Shown here: positions 7,570 through 10,381 of the stretch, piece by piece
Layout of the letters: each line of letters opens with the position of its first letter
Numbering within the stretch: the stretch's first letter is position 1
From: an uncultured Prevotellaceae bacterium
GTDB lineage: Bacteria; Bacteroidota; Bacteroidia; Bacteroidales; Bacteroidaceae
Assembly (NCBI GenBank): GCA_946413885.1
Contig: CAMKMK010000071.1
Span: 1 to 10,381, forward strand
Length of the DNA stretch: 10,381 bases
Reading direction: 5' to 3'
The notes under the pieces: generated by a model
What the model was told of the DNA's origin: nothing
What the model saw: only the letters and a program-made list of their open reading frames with translations
Databases searched by the model: none
Position numbers and translations under genes: made by a program

Positions 7570-8268
7570 TCAGAATTTGGTGCTCAAATAAACGGCCATA
7601 AGAATGACATAAACCAATGTCATGGCAAAAATAGCTTGAAACACATAAAGATCCGAAACAAGGAATCCTGATGATGTATAGGCAGATGAATAATACTTTC
7701 GTTGTTTACATATAAACGAATTCAAGTACAGATACAAAAAATACAATAAGGTTCCTATAACGGCTCCACATAGGGTACCTACCAATATGTCACCTGGGAA
7801 ATGTACTCCAAGATAAATACGACTATAACTGGAAAGAGATGCCCAACAAAGGAGTACAAGCGTTGACTTCCAATTGCGGAATAATAAACCAAGAAAAAAC
7901 GCTAGTCCAAAAGTGTTACTTGCATGACTTGAGAAGAAACCATACCATCCGCCCCGATATCCATTCACCAAATCAATCATGTAAAGTATTTCTGGATCAT
8001 GGGTCGGACGTAATCGATGGAAAAGTGGTTTGCAAAAGGAACTTGAGAACTGGTCAGTAATAACGATCAAGAGAGAAATAATCAAGAGCAACAATAACGA
8101 ATTCCTAAGCTCATTGTTCTTATATATGATGTAAATAAGAGCAAGGAAGAATGGGATCCATGTCACAGTTTGTGTGACCGTCAAAAAAAGACCGTCAAAA
8201 AACAAAGAATCACTTCCATTGAGTTCAAGAAGTAATGACTTGTCCCATGATACCAGTTGCTCAAACAC
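7570..8268 (-). CDS. PAP2-family membrane phosphatase (lipid phosphate or undecaprenyl-diphosphate phosphatase type)
   Basis: This 232-residue integral membrane protein has the three PAP2 active-site blocks: K80-x6-R87-P88 (KPLFHRLRP), FSSHASN with His115, and S149-R150-x5-H156-x3-D160 (SRIYLGVHFPGD). The second block lacks the proline and glycine of the usual PSGH but keeps serine and the catalytic histidine, a variant I associate with Bacteroidetes members. The family dephosphorylates lipid phosphates at the membrane face; recycling of undecaprenyl diphosphate or removal of phosphate from phosphatidylglycerophosphate or lipid A are the likely substrate classes, and sequence cannot choose. 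Two further hydrophobic helices follow the core (about 164-183 and 205-228). The start is GTG at 8266-8268: an in-frame TAA lies two codons upstream, and the N-terminus (LVSWDKSLLLELNG) matches the family opening. It sits 12 bases after batE and 5 before the kinase. Confidence 0.9.
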   Translation of the reverse strand: MFEQLVSWDKSLLLELNGSDSLFFDGLFLTVTQTVTWIPFFLALIYIIYKNNELRNSLLLLLIISLLIVITDQFSSSFCKPLFHRLRPTHDPEILYMIDLVNGYRGGWYGFFSSHASNTFGLAFFLGLLFRNWKSTLVLLCWASLSSYSRIYLGVHFPGDILVGTLCGAVIGTLLYFLYLYLNSFICKQRKYYSSAYTSSGFLVSDLYVFQAIFAMTLVYVILMAVYLSTKF

Positions 8269-8280
8269 TATTTATTCAAT

Positions 8281-9114
8281 CTATATGAGTTCAAATGTCT
8301 TCTTTTGGATCCAACCAACTTTACCATCTGCAATCTGTATCTCACACCAGTCCTTAAGACTATTGTCATGAATCTTTATCTTAGTTCCCTCGTGAATGAC
8401 AAAGAGATCATTACCATTGTCGGAAGGTGTACTCTTAACAGTTACCGCACTCTGCATGATAATCCCAGTATCACGATTCTTAGCCCATTTACGCTGCTGG
8501 AAAGCACATATATTTCCCAGTATGACCAATAGAATTAGAATAAACGCAACAAGGAAACTAACTTTGCGAACTGCAACTCTATTACTGTATAGATAGAGAG
8601 AGAAAGCTATCAAAGCTAACACAAACAAACCAATACAGGTTACAGACCATGAATGTAGAGACATCATGTTCACCATATTACGATAGATGGTAACAAAGAA
8701 CATCTCATGACGAGGTATAATCTTATCTATCGTCTTGCTGCGAGCTAACTCCAGATTATAACGGACATCATCATCGCCAGGATTCAACAAATAGGCACGT
8801 TCAAACCATAAAACAGATTGTGCCATGTTGTCAAGACGATAATATGAGCAACCCAGATTATAGCAAATATCTGCACTTTCTGTTTGTTTGGCAATTTTTG
8901 AATACAAATTGATAGCCTGTTCATATTCATCCTTGGCGAAAGCGCTGTCGGCTTCTTGTTTCAGAATATAGAGATCATCTGTTTCCGTCTTTCTTGCTTT
9001 AACTTGCGTAGAATCCGGCGAATTCTGCTCAACATTATTACTTATGGAATCTTCTCCATAGAAATACACACATGAGAAGAGAAATGATAGTAATATATAG
9101 ATACGCTTGTCCAT
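8281..9114 (-). CDS. batE: BatE-like protein: TPR region, two membrane helices, C-terminal SH3 domain
   Basis: The 277-residue protein starts with a signal-type hydrophobic segment (4-19), then a low-complexity polar stretch, then TPR repeats (about 47-125, with DEYEQAINLYSKIA, ICYNLGCSYYRLDNMAQSVLWFERA and PGDDDVRYNLELA). Two membrane helices follow (about 158-176 and 186-204), and the C-terminus (about 215-275) is a bacterial SH3-like domain (TVKSTPSDNGNDLFVIHEGTKI, then WCEIQIADGKVGWIQ). This order is that of BatE of the Bacteroides aerotolerance operon, where TPR-containing Bat proteins are thought to assemble with the VWA proteins BatA and BatB at the inner membrane. It begins 22 bases after the batD stop. 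The exact biochemical role in the family is not settled. The SH3 part probably lies in the periplasm and may bind peptide or cell wall. Confidence 0.88.
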   Translation of the reverse strand: MDKRIYILLSFLFSCVYFYGEDSISNNVEQNSPDSTQVKARKTETDDLYILKQEADSAFAKDEYEQAINLYSKIAKQTESADICYNLGCSYYRLDNMAQSVLWFERAYLLNPGDDDVRYNLELARSKTIDKIIPRHEMFFVTIYRNMVNMMSLHSWSVTCIGLFVLALIAFSLYLYSNRVAVRKVSFLVAFILILLVILGNICAFQQRKWAKNRDTGIIMQSAVTVKSTPSDNGNDLFVIHEGTKIKIHDNSLKDWCEIQIADGKVGWIQKKTFELI

Positions 9115-9136
9115 AATGTCAAAATCCTATAGGTGG

Positions 9137-10381
9137 TTACATTTTATTGATTGCGGAATCCAAACGGTTGATAACATCTGATGCATCTGCAAAAATCTTA
9201 TCCATAGTCTCATTGGGGTCACCAGGAGCAAATCGGGCGAACTCACATTCGCCAAGTACATCCAGGAAATTCCTGACAAGATTCTCATCTACACCTCGAG
9301 CGGTAAGTTTTTCACTTACATTCTCTTTCGTCAAATCGGAAGTAGGAAGATTCAATTTATCCGCAACATAGCCCAGCAATGCCCTCATCACCTCATCATA
9401 GAACGGACCACTCTGATGTTCCTTCAACAATTTAGAAGCATTACGAAGACGCTTGGTAGCAGCCTTGCCTGCTTTCTTACCACGCTGACGAGCAATATTG
9501 GCATTCTCACGAGCCTGACGATTGAAAATTGCCAAGAATATAAGGAATAAAGCAGATAATCCAACATAAATACCCCAATATGTAGAACTGCCGAAGAATG
9601 AAGAATCAGATTTCTTCAACTTCATATTATTCAATTTTATGAAACGAATATCATTGTTGAGAACCATCAAATCTTCTTGCTCACGAATGTTATCACTTCC
9701 TCCCCTTGCCTTAGCAACTGCAATTGCAAACGAGTCTGTCTTAAGGGTTTTGTAGGCATTCTGATCAGGATCAAAGTAACTGAACTCTACGGGAGGAATA
9801 TTATACTTACCACCATGACGTGGAACAATAATATAATCATAAATGACATTTCCTTTGGCTCCAACTGAAGTATTCGTTGTCTTGTCGTCCTGCTTAGGAT
9901 CATACACCTCAAAATCTTTCGGGAAGTTGACTTTCGGAGCCTTCATTAATTTCATGTTTCCTTGTCCGCTAACTACCAAACGAAGAGTTGCAGCATCATT
10001 TGCATTCAATTGCTCAGGAGTCAGTGAACCACTCAACGTAAACTTTCCTACTGCACCTGAGAAATTCTGAGGTTTGGGAGTAGGAAGAGGAAGGACTTCA
10101 ATTTCTATAGCAGGAGCCACAATGCTCTTCTTCACTATCTGTGAAAGACTGCCACCTCCAAAGAAGATATCAAATGGATCCATACTTGTATTCTGAACCT
10201 CAACCTGAGTATCAAAAGTAATGGAAGGAACTCTTACCTTGCCCGTCTTTTGGGGGAAAAGCACATACTGACGCCATACAGCCGTACCGTAGTTTCGACC
10301 ATTCACACGCTCATACTTAAGTGACATTTGTGCCTTAGAATCCACTTCCTGTACATGAAAACCATCCAACTCTGGCATTTC
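9137..10381 (-). CDS. batD: BatD, aerotolerance operon membrane protein (5' part outside window)
   Basis: The frame is open to the right edge (Glu codon at 10379-10381 before the first Met), so only the C-terminal 414 residues are seen; BatD proteins are near 600 residues. Visible are immunoglobulin-like beta-rich periplasmic repeats. They include the hallmark stretch RQYVLFPQKTGKVRVPSITF followed by FDIFFGGG, a second domain opening NFSGAVGKFTLSGSLTPEQL, and VPRHGGKYNIPPVEFSYFDP. A single membrane helix follows (about 266-286 counted from Met at 10376-10378), then a strongly basic stretch (RQRGKKAGKAATKRLR) and a helical cytoplasmic tail of about 100 residues. BatD is part of the Bacteroides aerotolerance set with BatA, BatB, BatC and BatE; the other members would be expected to the right. 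The protein likely acts in the inner-membrane Bat complex facing the periplasm. Its mechanism is not established. Confidence 0.92.
   Translation of the reverse strand, partial: EMPELDGFHVQEVDSKAQMSLKYERVNGRNYGTAVWRQYVLFPQKTGKVRVPSITFDTQVEVQNTSMDPFDIFFGGGSLSQIVKKSIVAPAIEIEVLPLPTPKPQNFSGAVGKFTLSGSLTPEQLNANDAATLRLVVSGQGNMKLMKAPKVNFPKDFEVYDPKQDDKTTNTSVGAKGNVIYDYIIVPRHGGKYNIPPVEFSYFDPDQNAYKTLKTDSFAIAVAKARGGSDNIREQEDLMVLNNDIRFIKLNNMKLKKSDSSFFGSSTYWGIYVGLSALFLIFLAIFNRQARENANIARQRGKKAGKAATKRLRNASKLLKEHQSGPFYDEVMRALLGYVADKLNLPTSDLTKENVSEKLTARGVDENLVRNFLDVLGECEFARFAPGDPNETMDKIFADASDVINRLDSAINKM

Larger units (their letters stand above)
349..10381 (-). other. Probable seven-gene operon from batD to uvrD
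   Basis: All seven genes share the minus strand. Spacings in transcription order are 22, 12, 5, 21, overlap of 11, and 9 bases. None of these gaps has room for a full promoter, so at least one transcript entering from the right is likely to cover all. Internal promoters inside coding sequence cannot be ruled out. The only candidate end signal is the hairpin at 258-281. Confidence 0.65.

Noticed and set aside
9070..9114. Possible lipobox (LFSC) in the BatE signal segment
   Set aside because: Phe at -2 is unusual and the hydrophobic stretch continues past the cysteine, so an ordinary signal anchor is more likely.

Overview
The window looks like the chromosome of a Bacteroidales bacterium, most probably a Prevotella or Bacteroides relative. 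The evidence is the pairing of BatD with a TPR/SH3 BatE, the tandem TPR sensor kinase of the type seen in this order, moderate G+C, and the absence of clear Shine-Dalgarno sequences before closely packed genes. The species call is an inference from protein resemblance.

Layout: a short plus-strand gene at the left edge (XRE/HigA-like DNA-binding protein, cut by the window start) ends at 227. A 121-base convergent gap (228-348) holds nested inverted repeats, including a small hairpin that reads as an intrinsic terminator for the minus strand. From 349 to the right edge, seven genes lie on the minus strand with gaps of 5 to 22 bases or a short overlap. In transcription order they are: batD (cut by the window end), batE, a PAP2-family phosphatase, a 1181-residue membrane histidine kinase, its response regulator, a short five-helix membrane protein resembling a cut-down AbgT transporter, and a UvrD/PcrA helicase. 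The run looks like one operon that enters from beyond the right edge.

How the genes may work together: BatD and BatE belong to the Bacteroides aerotolerance (Bat) set in the inner membrane. The PAP2 enzyme probably removes phosphate from a lipid carrier or lipid phosphate. The kinase and response regulator form an adjacent two-component pair. The AbgT-like protein is translationally linked to the regulator by an 11-base overlap. UvrD supplies DNA repair. A link between oxygen or envelope stress sensing and repair is plausible from the order but is not shown by the sequence.

The most unusual item is the kinase. One polypeptide carries two kinase-like modules with complementary defects. The first has an intact ATP-binding core but no phosphoacceptor histidine in its first dimerisation helix. 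The second has a candidate histidine (His979) but an ATP-binding domain stripped of its key residues. The two are joined through an internal segment that looks like a signal peptide. I see no RNA genes, CRISPR arrays or insertion sequences.
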